NCBI RefSeq assembly: GCF_004349355.1
Contig: NZ_SMFK01000013.1
Span: 1 to 64,000 of the forward strand
DNA: 64,000 nucleotides
Direction: 5' to 3'
DNA from: Flavobacterium cellulosilyticum
GTDB lineage: Bacteria; Bacteroidota; Bacteroidia; Flavobacteriales; Flavobacteriaceae
The notes under the pieces are model-generated. The model worked only from the letters and a program-made list of their open reading frames with translations, was not told where the DNA came from and did not search any database. Position 1 is the stretch's first letter. Each line of letters starts with the position of its first letter. The translations under genes and the position numbers were made by a program. Of the stretch, positions 23,948 through 33,390 are shown piece by piece.

Positions 23948-25621
23948 ATGGAATTAAATAAATACAGCAAAACAATCACACAAGACGAAACGCAACCAGC
24001 TTCACAGGCGATGTTGTACGCACTTGGATTAACTGAAGAAGATTTAAAGAAAGCGCAAGTTGGTATTGTAAGTATGGGTTACGATGGAAACCCTTGTAAC
24101 ATGCACTTAAATGATTTGGCTAAAGATATTAAAACAGGTGTCTGGAAAGAAGATTTAGTCGGTTTGATTTTTAATACTATTGGTGTAAGTGATGGTATTT
24201 CTAATGGTAACGACGGAATGCGTTTTTCATTAGTTTCTCGTGATGTAATTGCTGATTCTATTGAAACCGTTATGGGAGCACAATGGTACGATGGTATGAT
24301 TGCTGTACCAGGTTGTGATAAAAATATGCCAGGAGCTTTAATGGCTATGGGTAGAGTAAATCGTCCATCTATTATGGTTTATGGTGGATCAATTCACCCA
24401 GGAAAATGGAAAGGCGAAGATTTAAATATCGTTTCAGCTTTTGAAGCTTTAGGTAAAAAAATTAAGAACACCATTACACCTGAAGATTTCAAAGGTATTA
24501 TTCAAAATGCTTGTCCTGGTGCTGGAGCTTGTGGTGGAATGTACACAGCTAACACCATGTCATCAGCGATTGAAGCTTTAGGTATGAGTTTGCCATATAG
24601 CTCTTCTAATCCTGCTTTGAGTCCTGAAAAGAAACAAGAATGTGTTGATGCTGGAAAGGCAATTAAAATATTATTAGAAAAAGATATCAAACCTAGAGAC
24701 ATTATGACTCGTAAAGCATTTGAAAATGCTATTACTATCGTAGCTGTTTTAGGAGGTTCTACAAATGCGGTTATGCACTTAATTGCAATGGCTCACTCAG
24801 TAGGTATTGAATTGACATTACAAGATTTTCAAGATATTAGTGATAAAACACCATTATTGGCCGATTTGAAACCAAGTGGTAAATACTTAATGGAAGACTT
24901 ACACAATGTAGGTGGAGTTCCAGCGGTAATGAAATATTTACTAAAAGAAGGTCTATTACACGGGGATTGTTTAACTGTAACAGGAAAAACAATTGCTGAG
25001 AACTTGGCTTCAGTTGCAGATTTGCATGATGGTCAAGAAGTAATTTTTGAAATCCAAAAAGCTTTAAAAGCAACTGGAAATATTCAAATTCTTTACGGAA
25101 ACATTGCTTCAGAAGGATGTGTAGCTAAAATTAGTGGGAAAGAAGGAGAATTTTTTGAAGGCACAGCCGTAGTTTTTGAAGGTGAAAAAGATGTTATTAG
25201 AGGAATACAAGCAGGTGAAGTAAAACCAGGTAATGTCGTCATTATCCGCTATTGCGGCCCAAAAGGTGGTCCTGGAATGTCTGAAATGCTAAAACCAACC
25301 TCTGCCATTATGGGAGCTGGTTTGGGAAATACTGTCGCTTTGATCACTGACGGACGTTTTTCAGGAGGTTCACATGGTTTTGTGGTAGGTCACGTTACTC
25401 CAGAAGCTTACGAAGGTGGTGGAATTGCATTAATCGAAAATGGAGATGTGATTACAATTGATGCTGTAAACAACACCATCAATATGAAAATTTCTGATGA
25501 AGAATATGCGAAACGAAAAGCCAATTGGAAACAACCAATATCACCGATCAAACAAGGAGTTTTACTTAAATACATGCGTTCAGTATCCAGTGCCTCTGAA
25601 GGATGTGTTACTGATAAATAA
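23948..25621 (+). CDS. ilvD: Dihydroxy-acid dehydratase
   Basis: A 557-residue Fe-S dehydratase that makes the 2-oxo acids for valine and isoleucine. The likely cluster cysteines are C50 (GNPCNMH), about C123 (PGCDKNMPG) and about C196 (ACGGMYTANTM). The C-terminal swivelling domain contains IRYCGPKGGPGMSEML and GRFSGGSHGFVVGHV. Length matches the short, [2Fe-2S]-type DHADs rather than the E. coli enzyme of about 616 residues, though cluster type is inferred. It is the third gene of the operon. A spacer of 111 bases with hexamer-type repeats separates it from ilvB. Confidence 0.95.
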   Translation: MELNKYSKTITQDETQPASQAMLYALGLTEEDLKKAQVGIVSMGYDGNPCNMHLNDLAKDIKTGVWKEDLVGLIFNTIGVSDGISNGNDGMRFSLVSRDVIADSIETVMGAQWYDGMIAVPGCDKNMPGALMAMGRVNRPSIMVYGGSIHPGKWKGEDLNIVSAFEALGKKIKNTITPEDFKGIIQNACPGAGACGGMYTANTMSSAIEALGMSLPYSSSNPALSPEKKQECVDAGKAIKILLEKDIKPRDIMTRKAFENAITIVAVLGGSTNAVMHLIAMAHSVGIELTLQDFQDISDKTPLLADLKPSGKYLMEDLHNVGGVPAVMKYLLKEGLLHGDCLTVTGKTIAENLASVADLHDGQEVIFEIQKALKATGNIQILYGNIASEGCVAKISGKEGEFFEGTAVVFEGEKDVIRGIQAGEVKPGNVVIIRYCGPKGGPGMSEMLKPTSAIMGAGLGNTVALITDGRFSGGSHGFVVGHVTPEAYEGGGIALIENGDVITIDAVNNTINMKISDEEYAKRKANWKQPISPIKQGVLLKYMRSVSSASEGCVTDK

Positions 25622-25629
25622 TTAATAAC

Positions 25630-25663
25630 AATATCAAAAATCAATTACAATATCAATAAAAAT
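25630..25663 (-). repeat. TTGNNN-type hexamer repeat, inverted copy
   Basis: Read on the minus strand the ilvD-ilvB spacer contains TTGATA, TTGTAA, TTGATT and, with a one-base slip, TTGATATTGTTA. These are the same units as in the arrays at 33391-33456 and 57716-57775, but pointing against transcription. Confidence 0.5.
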
Positions 25664-25732
25664 AGTAATAATCAGTTTACTAATTAAATTGAATTTTGTC
25701 ATTGCCTTTGATTTTTTGAAAAAAAATACACT

Positions 25733-27418
25733 ATGAAAATATCAGGAGCAGAAGCAATTATCAGATGCTTATTAGCTGAAGGTGTAGATTTGGTTTATGG
25801 CTACCCTGGTGGAGCTATCATGCCAGTTTACGATGAATTATATAAATTTAAAGATGAACTTCACCATGTATTGGTGCGTCACGAACAAGGAGCTGCTCAC
25901 GCTGCCCAAGGGTATGCTAGAGCTACAGGAAAAGTAGGTGTTGCTATTGCTACTTCAGGTCCAGGAGCTACTAATTTAGTAACTGGAATTGCAGATGCTC
26001 AAATCGATTCAACTCCAATGGTTTGTATTACAGGTCAAGTAGGAAAACATTTATTGGGTTCTGATGCTTTTCAAGAAACAGATATTATCGGAATTTCGAC
26101 TCCAGTAACGAAATGGAATTACCAAGTTACAGAAGCGCATGAAATACCTGAAATTATAGCCAAAGCTTTTTATATCGCTAGATCAGGTCGTCCGGGTCCA
26201 GTTTTGATTGACATTACAAAAAATGCCCAGTTTGACGAATTGGATTTTAGTTATAAAAAATGTACAGGAATTAGAAGTTATACTCCTAAGCCTACATTAA
26301 ATAAGGATAGAGTGAAAGAAGCCGCAGCTTTGATTAACAGTGCCAAAAAACCTTTTATCGTTTTTGGACAAGGAATAATTCTTGGTCAAGCCGAAGCAGA
26401 GTTGAAAGCTATAATTGAAAAATCTGGTATTCCTGCTGCTTGGACTATATTAGGACTTTCTGCTTTACCTACTGAACACCCATTAAATGTTGGAATGTTA
26501 GGAATGCATGGAAATTACGGACCTAATCTATTGACTAATGAATGTGATGTATTAATTGCACTTGGAATGCGTTTTGACGACCGTGTTACGGGTAATTTGG
26601 CTACTTATGCTAAACAAGCCAAAGTAATTCACTTTGAAATAGATCCATCTGAAATAGATAAAAATGTTAAAACAGAAGTTGCTGTTTTGGCAGATGTTAA
26701 AGAATCCTTACAAGCGCTTTTGCCTTTGATCGAAAGTAAATCACACGAATCTTGGCACAATGAATTCAAGGAAAAATACAAAATAGAACTTGAGGCAGTT
26801 ATCAATGAAGAATTGAAACCAACAAAAGGTGGAATTTCTATGGGTGAAACTGTCGAAATGATTAACAAACATTCTAATGGGGATGCTATAATTGTTTCAG
26901 ATGTTGGACAACACCAAATGTTTGCTTGTCGTTACGCCAAATTTAATTCAACTAAAAGTAATATTACTTCAGGTGGATTGGGAACAATGGGATTTGCTTT
27001 ACCAGCGGCTATTGGTGCCAAAATGGGTAAACCAGAAAGAGAAGTGGTTGCTATAATTGGTGATGGTGGTTTCCAAATGAACATTCAAGAATTAGGAACT
27101 ATTTTTCAAACTAAAGTACCTGTTAAAATTGTTATCCTTAACAATGAATTTTTGGGAATGGTGCGCCAATGGCAAGAATTATTTTTTGATAAAAGATATG
27201 CTTCAACCGTAATGGTAAATCCAAATTTTGTTGCTATTGCCGAAGGGTATCATATTAAATCAAAAAAAATAACTAAAAGAGAAGATTTAGATGCAGCAGT
27301 TGCCGAAATGCTTGCTTCAAAAGATTCGTATTTCCTAGAAGTAATGATAGAAAAAGAAAACAATGTGTTTCCAATGATTCCAACGGGAGCATCGGTTTCT
27401 GATATGCGATTATCTTAA
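25733..27418 (+). CDS. ilvB: Acetolactate synthase large subunit
   Basis: A 561-residue ThDP/FAD enzyme, the catalytic subunit that joins two pyruvates or pyruvate and 2-oxobutyrate. Order of domains: N-terminal pyrimidine-binding domain with the activating Glu in VRHEQGAAHAAQGYARA, central FAD domain (GMRFDDRVTGNLATYA), and C-terminal PP domain with GDGGFQMNIQEL and ILNNEFLGMVRQWQE. All hallmark residues are intact. The regulatory subunit gene ilvN follows after 104 bases. No separate promoter could be defined in front of it. Confidence 0.96.
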   Translation: MKISGAEAIIRCLLAEGVDLVYGYPGGAIMPVYDELYKFKDELHHVLVRHEQGAAHAAQGYARATGKVGVAIATSGPGATNLVTGIADAQIDSTPMVCITGQVGKHLLGSDAFQETDIIGISTPVTKWNYQVTEAHEIPEIIAKAFYIARSGRPGPVLIDITKNAQFDELDFSYKKCTGIRSYTPKPTLNKDRVKEAAALINSAKKPFIVFGQGIILGQAEAELKAIIEKSGIPAAWTILGLSALPTEHPLNVGMLGMHGNYGPNLLTNECDVLIALGMRFDDRVTGNLATYAKQAKVIHFEIDPSEIDKNVKTEVAVLADVKESLQALLPLIESKSHESWHNEFKEKYKIELEAVINEELKPTKGGISMGETVEMINKHSNGDAIIVSDVGQHQMFACRYAKFNSTKSNITSGGLGTMGFALPAAIGAKMGKPEREVVAIIGDGGFQMNIQELGTIFQTKVPVKIVILNNEFLGMVRQWQELFFDKRYASTVMVNPNFVAIAEGYHIKSKKITKREDLDAAVAEMLASKDSYFLEVMIEKENNVFPMIPTGASVSDMRLS

Positions 27419-27477
27419 AAATAGTTTATAGTTTAAGGTTTAAAGGCGTTTAAAAATAGAAACTAGATCTTCATTAA

Positions 27478-27516
27478 ACAATTTTAAACTTTGAACAATT
27501 TTAAACTTTAAACAAT
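27478..27516 (+). repeat. 17-base direct repeat in the ilvN leader
   Basis: ACAATTTTAAACTTTGA at 27478-27494 is followed directly by ACAATTTTAAACTTTAA at 27495-27511 and a partial third unit ACAAT, ending 6 bases before the ilvN ATG. It may simply be a slippage product in AT-rich DNA. Confidence 0.6.
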
Positions 27517-27522
27517 AAAAAA

Positions 27523-28047
27523 ATGGAAAATAAAATATTCACCATTTCTGTTTATTCAGAAAACAATGTTGGCTTATTGAATAGAATATCGGGTATATTC
27601 TTGAAACGTCACATTAATATATTAAGTCTAAATGTATCCGAATCTGAAATTGAAAATGTTTCAAGATTCATTATAGTGGTCAAAACTACAGATAAATGGG
27701 TGCATAATATCGTAGGTCAAATCGAAAAACAAATCGAAGTAATTAAAGCATTCTATCATATAGATGAAGAGACAATTTTCTTAGAAAGTGCTATCTTCAA
27801 AATCGAATCTAGTTTATTATTTGACGAAAGAAAAATTCAAAATATCATTAAAGAGAGTAACTCTGAAATTGTTACGGTCTGTAGAGACTTTTTCGTGATT
27901 TCAAAAACTGGAAAACGTTCAGAAATTATTGAATTGTATGATAAATTAAAACCATTCGGAATTATGCAGTTTGCACGATCAGGAAGAATATCGGTTTCTA
28001 AACAAAAAATGGAAATTTCATCGTTATTATTAGAAGAGTTAAAATAG
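27523..28047 (+). CDS. ilvN: Acetolactate synthase small (regulatory) subunit
   Basis: A 174-residue regulatory subunit. The N-terminal ACT domain starts FTISVYSENNVGLLNRISGIF with the valine-binding loop, followed by KRHINILSLNVSESEIENVSRF. The second half, ALS_ss_C-like, is present but diverged (KIESSLLFDERKIQNIIKES, FGIMQFARSGRISVSK). It binds the large subunit and mediates valine feedback. Because LeuA here lacks its own feedback domain, this is the only visible allosteric brake in the operon. ilvC follows after 50 bases. Confidence 0.92.
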   Translation: MENKIFTISVYSENNVGLLNRISGIFLKRHINILSLNVSESEIENVSRFIIVVKTTDKWVHNIVGQIEKQIEVIKAFYHIDEETIFLESAIFKIESSLLFDERKIQNIIKESNSEIVTVCRDFFVISKTGKRSEIIELYDKLKPFGIMQFARSGRISVSKQKMEISSLLLEELK

Positions 28048-28097
28048 AAAACAGGTATAAAAACCAAAAATTATTAAATATAAACAACAATTAAAAA

Positions 28098-29567
28098 ATG
28101 GCAAATTATTTCAATTCATTACCACTTAGATTACAATTAGAACAATTAGGCGTTTGCGAATTTATGGATAAATCCGAATTTTCAAATGGAATAGATGCTC
28201 TTAGAGGGAAAAAAGTAGTTATCGTAGGTTGTGGTGCTCAAGGTTTGAACCAAGGTTTGAATATGAGAGATTCTGGTTTAGATATTTCTTATACTTTACG
28301 TGCCGAAGCAATAGCTGAAAAAAGAGCTTCCTATATGAATGCTGCTGATAATGGTTTCAAAGTGGGAACTTATGAAGAATTAATCCCAACTGCTGATTTA
28401 GTATGTAACCTTACACCAGACAAACAACATACTGCAGTAGTAACTGCTATTATGCCTTTGATGAAAAAAGGATCTACTTTAGCGTATTCTCACGGTTTCA
28501 ACATTGTTGAAGAAGGAATGCAAATTCGTAAAGACATCACTGTAATTATGTGTGCTCCAAAATGCCCAGGATCTGAAGTTCGTGAAGAATATAAAAGAGG
28601 TTTTGGTGTACCAACACTAATCGCTGTTCACCCAGAAAACGACCCTAATAACGAAGGTTTTGAGCAAGCTAAAGCTTATGCAGTTGCAACTGGTGGAGAT
28701 AGAGCAGGTGTATTGCGTTCTTCATTTGTAGCTGAAGTAAAATCAGACTTGATGGGAGAACAAACGATTCTTTGTGGATTGTTACAAACAGGATCTATTT
28801 TATGTTTTGACAAAATGGTCGAAAAAGGAATCGAACCAGCTTATGCTTCAAAATTAATTCAATACGGTTGGGAAACTATTACTGAAGCTTTGAAACATGG
28901 TGGAATCACAAATATGATGGATCGTTTGAACAATCCTTCTAAAGTGCAAGCATATGAAATTGCAGAAGAATTAAAAGACATTATGCGTCCTTTATTTCAA
29001 AAACATATGGATGATATTATTTCTGGAGAATTTTCTAGAAACATGATGATCGACTGGAATAATAATGATGTTAATTTATTGACTTGGAGAGCAGCAACAG
29101 GAGAAACTAACTTCGAAAAAACGGCTCCAACTGCAGCTCATATATCTGAGCAAGAATATTTTGACAATGGAGTTTTGATGATTGCTATGGTTAAAGCGGG
29201 TGTTGAATTGGCTTTTGAAACTATGACTGAATCAGGAATCATTGAGGAATCAGCTTACTATGAATCATTACACGAATTGCCTTTGATTGCTAATACTATT
29301 GCAAGAAAAAAATTATTCGAAATGAATCGTGTAATTTCTGATACAGCTGAATACGGTTGTTATTTATTTGATCATGCGTGCAAACCGTTATTGACCGAAT
29401 TTATGAAAACTGTTGAAACTAAAATAATTGGAAAACCATACTCAACTTCAAATGGTGTTGATAATGCACTTCTAATTGCTGTAAATAGTAGTATTCGTCA
29501 ACATCCTATCGAAGAAATAGGAACTTGGTTGAGAGAGTCAATGACGGCTATGAAAAAAATTGGATAA
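28098..29567 (+). CDS. ilvC: Ketol-acid reductoisomerase, class II (long form)
   Basis: A 489-residue NADPH enzyme that isomerises and reduces acetohydroxy acids. The Rossmann motif is VVIVGCGAQGLNQGLNMRDSG. Acidic metal ligands are in the helical region SDLMGEQTILCGLLQ. The duplicated C-terminal knotted domain gives the length near 490, typical of the E. coli-like class II rather than the 330-residue class I. It is the last gene of the operon, and a terminator follows about 180 bases on. Confidence 0.95.
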   Translation: MANYFNSLPLRLQLEQLGVCEFMDKSEFSNGIDALRGKKVVIVGCGAQGLNQGLNMRDSGLDISYTLRAEAIAEKRASYMNAADNGFKVGTYEELIPTADLVCNLTPDKQHTAVVTAIMPLMKKGSTLAYSHGFNIVEEGMQIRKDITVIMCAPKCPGSEVREEYKRGFGVPTLIAVHPENDPNNEGFEQAKAYAVATGGDRAGVLRSSFVAEVKSDLMGEQTILCGLLQTGSILCFDKMVEKGIEPAYASKLIQYGWETITEALKHGGITNMMDRLNNPSKVQAYEIAEELKDIMRPLFQKHMDDIISGEFSRNMMIDWNNNDVNLLTWRAATGETNFEKTAPTAAHISEQEYFDNGVLMIAMVKAGVELAFETMTESGIIEESAYYESLHELPLIANTIARKKLFEMNRVISDTAEYGCYLFDHACKPLLTEFMKTVETKIIGKPYSTSNGVDNALLIAVNSSIRQHPIEEIGTWLRESMTAMKKIG

Positions 29568-29748
29568 TTGAACATTTAATGTTTTCACACTTTTAGTGTG
29601 TTGGGATTTGGTACTTAATCTTTAGTTTCATAATATTTTGAATTAGTAAGCACTTATTACAGATTTCGAAGGGTAAAGTATATATAGACTCACTTAACTT
29701 AAAATTAAATTTGAAAGTTAAGTGGGTTAATCCTAAAATAGTTACAGT

Positions 29749-29785
29749 AAAAAACGAGATAGAATTTCTATTTCGTTTTTTTTTT
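29749..29785 (+). terminator. Intrinsic terminator after the leu/ilv operon
   Basis: AAAAAACGA-GATAG pairs with CTATTTCGTTTTT around a short AATTT loop and is followed by a T tract. A weaker hairpin (CTCACTTAACTT / AAGTTAAGTGGG) precedes it at about 29690-29727. The rest of 29568-29844 shows no gene. Confidence 0.75.
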
Positions 29786-29844
29786 GCAACAGTTTTTAAT
29801 TTAAATAGGAATAGATTTAGATAAATTACTAATTTAGCAAGACT

Positions 29845-30969
29845 ATGAAAGTAAATTCAGATGTTATAATTATTGGTGGAGGATTGGCAGGACTTACAGC
29901 CGCTATCCATTTATCGAAATTTGGTTTGGAAGTTACTATTATAGAAAAAAATGAATACCCAAAACATAAAGTTTGTGGAGAATATATTTCTAACGAAGTT
30001 TTACCCTATTTTGAATACTTAGATGTAAAAATGGCTGATTTGATGCCTTCAGTTATTACTAAAATGGAGTTTTCGTCAGCTAAAGGTAAAATAATTTCAG
30101 CTGATTTACCATTGGGAGGTTTTGGGATAAGTCGCTTTGAATTGGATTATTATTTAGTTCAAAAAGCAATAGAAAATGGCTGCCAAGTCATTCAAGACAC
30201 CGTTACTGAAATTGAGTATGTAAATGAGGAGTTTTTCATTACTACAGCAAATAATATAAAATTAAAATCAAGAATTACTATAGGAGCCTATGGAAAACGT
30301 TCGAATATTGACCAAAAATTAAATCGTAATTTTATTCAAAAAAAATCTCCTTGGTTAGCTGTAAAAGGACATTATGCAGGTGAGTTTCCAAACAATTTAG
30401 TGGGATTGCATAATTTTAAAGGTGGTTATTGCGGTGTTTCTAAAGTGGAGAACAGCAAGATAAATATTTGTTATTTAGTTGATTACGAAACATTTAAACG
30501 ATACCAAAATATAGAAGAATTTCAATCTGAGATTATTCTAAAAAATCCCAATTTAAAATTGATTTTCGAAAATTCTAAAATCCTATTTGAAAAACCTTTG
30601 ACCATAAGTCAAATTTCATTTGAGAAAAAAGATACCGTTGAAAACCATATTTTAATGATTGGTGATACTGCCGGATTGATTCATCCACTTTGTGGAAATG
30701 GTATGGCAATGGCAATTCATAGCGCCAAAATCGTGTCTGAATTAATTTTAAAATTTTATGACAAATCAATTGTTTCTAGAAAAGAATTAGAAAAAAAATA
30801 CACACGAGAATGGAATTACAATTTTAGAAAAAGACTCAAAACAGCAAGAATTTTGTCAAAAATAATGTTGAATGAAAAATTGACTTCATTTTTGATACAG
30901 TTCATCGTGAAGTTCCCCAATTTATTGCCAAAAATCATCAAAAAAACACATGGAAAACCAATATTATAA
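29845..30969 (+). CDS. FAD-dependent oxidoreductase of the geranylgeranyl-reductase/halogenase type
   Basis: A 374-residue flavoprotein. The dinucleotide-binding start is VIIIGGGLAGLTAAIHL at 7-23, with the ribose-binding Glu in VTIIEKNEYPKHKVCGEY, and the second FAD motif lies in GDTAGLIHPLCGNGMAMAIHS. The KVCGE segment is typical of the geranylgeranyl reductase and tailoring-monooxygenase group. It should hydroxylate or reduce a small-molecule intermediate. It opens a tight co-directional set: the methyltransferase starts 9 bases after its stop and the type III PKS follows, so it probably tailors that polyketide. Confidence 0.85.
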   Translation: MKVNSDVIIIGGGLAGLTAAIHLSKFGLEVTIIEKNEYPKHKVCGEYISNEVLPYFEYLDVKMADLMPSVITKMEFSSAKGKIISADLPLGGFGISRFELDYYLVQKAIENGCQVIQDTVTEIEYVNEEFFITTANNIKLKSRITIGAYGKRSNIDQKLNRNFIQKKSPWLAVKGHYAGEFPNNLVGLHNFKGGYCGVSKVENSKINICYLVDYETFKRYQNIEEFQSEIILKNPNLKLIFENSKILFEKPLTISQISFEKKDTVENHILMIGDTAGLIHPLCGNGMAMAIHSAKIVSELILKFYDKSIVSRKELEKKYTREWNYNFRKRLKTARILSKIMLNEKLTSFLIQFIVKFPNLLPKIIKKTHGKPIL

Positions 30970-30978
30970 AAATAATCA

Positions 30979-31710
30979 ATGATTTTAGACATAAAAAATA
31001 GATCTGATGATTCTGAAATAATGGATGATTTTACTATGGAAGGAGAAATCTTACGTGAGGCATTGGATAAAATTGCCAAGATAAATCAACTATTGGGTGG
31101 AAACCAATTAACTTTACAAGGAGTTAAAGAATTGATTACAGCAATACCTGCACAAAAGGAAATATTAATTGTAGATTTAGGTTGTGGTAATGGAGATATG
31201 CTTCGAACACTCGATAAATATGGTAGAGAAAACAATTTGAATTTCAGATTAATTGGAATTGATGCAAATAATTTCACAATTAATCACGCTCGTAAATTAT
31301 CTGAAAATCATCCCAATATTAGCTATCGTTGTGAAGATATTTTTGATAAATCATTTCATGAATTAAAATATGATATTTCATTATGTACCTTGACTTTACA
31401 TCATTTTAAAAATGAGGAAATTGAAGAAATATTGACAGTTTTAAATAAAAATTCAAACTTTGGAATTGTAATAAATGATTTGCATAGAAGTGCGTTAGCT
31501 TATCGAATTTTTCAAGGATTGTGTTTTGTTTTTCGATTAAATGAGATGTCACGATTGGATGGATTAGTATCTATAAAGAGAGGCTTTAAAAAAGAAGAAT
31601 TAATACTTTTTTCAAATAAATTAAAATTAACTAATTATAAAATCCAGTGGAAATGGGCTTTCCGTTATCAATGGATTGTTAAAAAAGACAAAGAGATAAT
31701 AGACTTTTAA
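30979..31710 (+). CDS. SAM-dependent methyltransferase, class I
   Basis: A 243-residue Rossmann methyltransferase. Motif I is VDLGCGNGD at 65-73, motif II is IGIDANN, and a later CTLTLHHFKNEEIEEIL segment is typical of small-molecule methyltransferases. The N-terminal helices (MDDFTMEGEILREALDKI) form the usual substrate lid. It is probably an O- or C-methyltransferase acting on the product of the adjacent type III PKS. It starts 9 bases after the oxidoreductase, and the PKS starts 73 bases after its stop. Confidence 0.85.
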   Translation: MILDIKNRSDDSEIMDDFTMEGEILREALDKIAKINQLLGGNQLTLQGVKELITAIPAQKEILIVDLGCGNGDMLRTLDKYGRENNLNFRLIGIDANNFTINHARKLSENHPNISYRCEDIFDKSFHELKYDISLCTLTLHHFKNEEIEEILTVLNKNSNFGIVINDLHRSALAYRIFQGLCFVFRLNEMSRLDGLVSIKRGFKKEELILFSNKLKLTNYKIQWKWAFRYQWIVKKDKEIIDF

Positions 31711-31783
31711 TAATCCGTTTTTCAATCTATTATCTATCTGTCTATCGTCTAATAATCAAAAGGCCAAAAAAAGTCTAAAAAAT

Positions 31784-32836
31784 ATGAGTGTAAAAATAAA
31801 ATGTGTATCCAAACAATTACCGAAATACTCTAGAACTACTGAAGAGATAATTCCATTTCTAGATGATTGGCTTGCAGGCAAAGATTCCCGTTTTATCAGG
31901 AAAGTTAAAAAAATATTTGAAGGTGCGGCAGTTGATAAACGCTATTCCATTATGGATCCGATCGAAGTTTTTACAAATACTTCATTTGAAGAAAGAAACG
32001 ATATTTATATACGTGAAGTTATTGATTTAGGCACTAAAGTATTAGAAAAAGCATTAGAAAATGCCAATTGGCAACCAAATGATTTAGATTATATTATTAC
32101 TGTGAGTTGTACTGGAATTATGATTCCTTCTTTGGATGCTTATTTAATTAATAAATTGAAATTGCGCCAAGATATTGTCCGACTTCCAGTTACCGAAATG
32201 GGTTGTGCAGCAGGAATTTCAGGAATTATTTATGCAAAAAACTTTTTAAAAGCAAATCCAGGCAAAAGAGCTGCTGTTATCGCTGTTGAAAGCCCAACGG
32301 CTACTTTTCAATTGGATGATTTTTCGATGGCAAATATTGTGAGTGCGGCAATTTTTGGTGATGGGGCAGCTTGTGTATTGCTTTCATCTCATAACGAAGA
32401 TGATGGTCCTGAAATTCTTGATGAAGAAATGTATCATTTTTATGATGCGGAACATTTGATGGGTTTTAAACTTACTAATTCCGGATTGCAAATGATATTA
32501 GACATAGACGTTCCTGAGTCGATTGCAACTCATTTTTTAGATATTATTAATCCTTTTTTGGAGAAAAATAATTTTAAAACAGCAGATTTAGACCATTTGA
32601 TTTTTCATCCTGGTGGAAAAAAAATAGTGCAAACTGTAGATAGTTTGTTTTCTGAATTAGGAAAGGATATCATGGACACCAAGGAAGTGTTGCAATTATA
32701 TGGCAATATGTCTAGCGCAACTGTCTTGTATGTCTTAGAACAAATTATGGATAAGAAACCTAAAAAAGGGGCAATAGGATTAATGTTAAGTTTTGGGCCT
32801 GGATTTTCAGCTCAAAAGGTTTTATTAAAATTTTAA
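31784..32836 (+). CDS. Type III polyketide synthase (chalcone/alkylresorcinol synthase-like)
   Basis: A 350-residue thiolase-fold condensing enzyme that extends a starter with malonyl units without an acyl carrier protein domain. The catalytic triad is complete: C141 (TEMGCAAGISG), H275 (IFHPGGKK) and N308 (YGNMSSAT). The GFGPG-like loop appears as SFGPGFSAQK. Such enzymes make pyrones, resorcinols or phloroglucinols. Starter length and cyclisation mode cannot be read from sequence. Its neighbours, a dehydratase, a ketosynthase, an ACP and a phosphopantetheinyl transferase, suggest that the starter may be built on a dedicated carrier protein. Confidence 0.92.
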   Translation: MSVKIKCVSKQLPKYSRTTEEIIPFLDDWLAGKDSRFIRKVKKIFEGAAVDKRYSIMDPIEVFTNTSFEERNDIYIREVIDLGTKVLEKALENANWQPNDLDYIITVSCTGIMIPSLDAYLINKLKLRQDIVRLPVTEMGCAAGISGIIYAKNFLKANPGKRAAVIAVESPTATFQLDDFSMANIVSAAIFGDGAACVLLSSHNEDDGPEILDEEMYHFYDAEHLMGFKLTNSGLQMILDIDVPESIATHFLDIINPFLEKNNFKTADLDHLIFHPGGKKIVQTVDSLFSELGKDIMDTKEVLQLYGNMSSATVLYVLEQIMDKKPKKGAIGLMLSFGPGFSAQKVLLKF

Positions 32837-32944
32837 AAGTCAACCAGGAATTACACTAATTCTCACGAATTTTGATTTAAATAATTTTATAATTTATGCA
32901 AATACAAAATGTATTTAATTTTTGTAATTCGGGTAAAATAATAT

Positions 32945-33373
32945 ATGACAAAACAAGAAATTATAGCTAAACTGCCCTATTCTAAACCATTTTTATTTGT
33001 GGATGAATTGCTATTAATAAATGAAAATAGGGTAGAAGGAATTTATACATTTGATGAAAATTCTGATTTTTACAAAGGACATTTTAAAGATAATCCAATA
33101 ACGCCAGGAGTAATTTTAACGGAAGTTATGGCGCAAATCGGATTAGTTTGTTTGGGGATATTTTTAGTAAATAATAAATTTAATAAAAACACTTCAATCG
33201 CCTTAACATCAACAGAAATAGATTTTTTGAAACCCGTATTTCCCAATGAAAAAGTGACAGTAATTTCAGAGAAAGTCTATTTTAGATTTGGTAAACTAAA
33301 ATGTAAAGTCTTAATGAAAAACGAAAAAGGTGATGAAGTTTGCAACGGTACAATTGCAGGAATGATAGTTTAA
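32945..33373 (+). CDS. FabZ-like 3-hydroxyacyl-ACP dehydratase
   Basis: A 142-residue hot-dog-fold dehydratase. The catalytic His46 lies in FYKGHFKDNPITPGV and the partner Glu60 in VILTEVMAQIG, the FabZ arrangement. Length equals FabZ. It is probably separate from the housekeeping FabZ, because it sits inside the polyketide locus between the type III PKS and a ketosynthase. A weak -7-like TAATTTTTG lies about 25 bases upstream. It would dehydrate a 3-hydroxyacyl group on the neighbouring ACP, but no ketoreductase gene is present locally to make that hydroxyl. Confidence 0.85.
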   Translation: MTKQEIIAKLPYSKPFLFVDELLLINENRVEGIYTFDENSDFYKGHFKDNPITPGVILTEVMAQIGLVCLGIFLVNNKFNKNTSIALTSTEIDFLKPVFPNEKVTVISEKVYFRFGKLKCKVLMKNEKGDEVCNGTIAGMIV

Positions 33374-33390
33374 TATTTATTTATTTTAGA

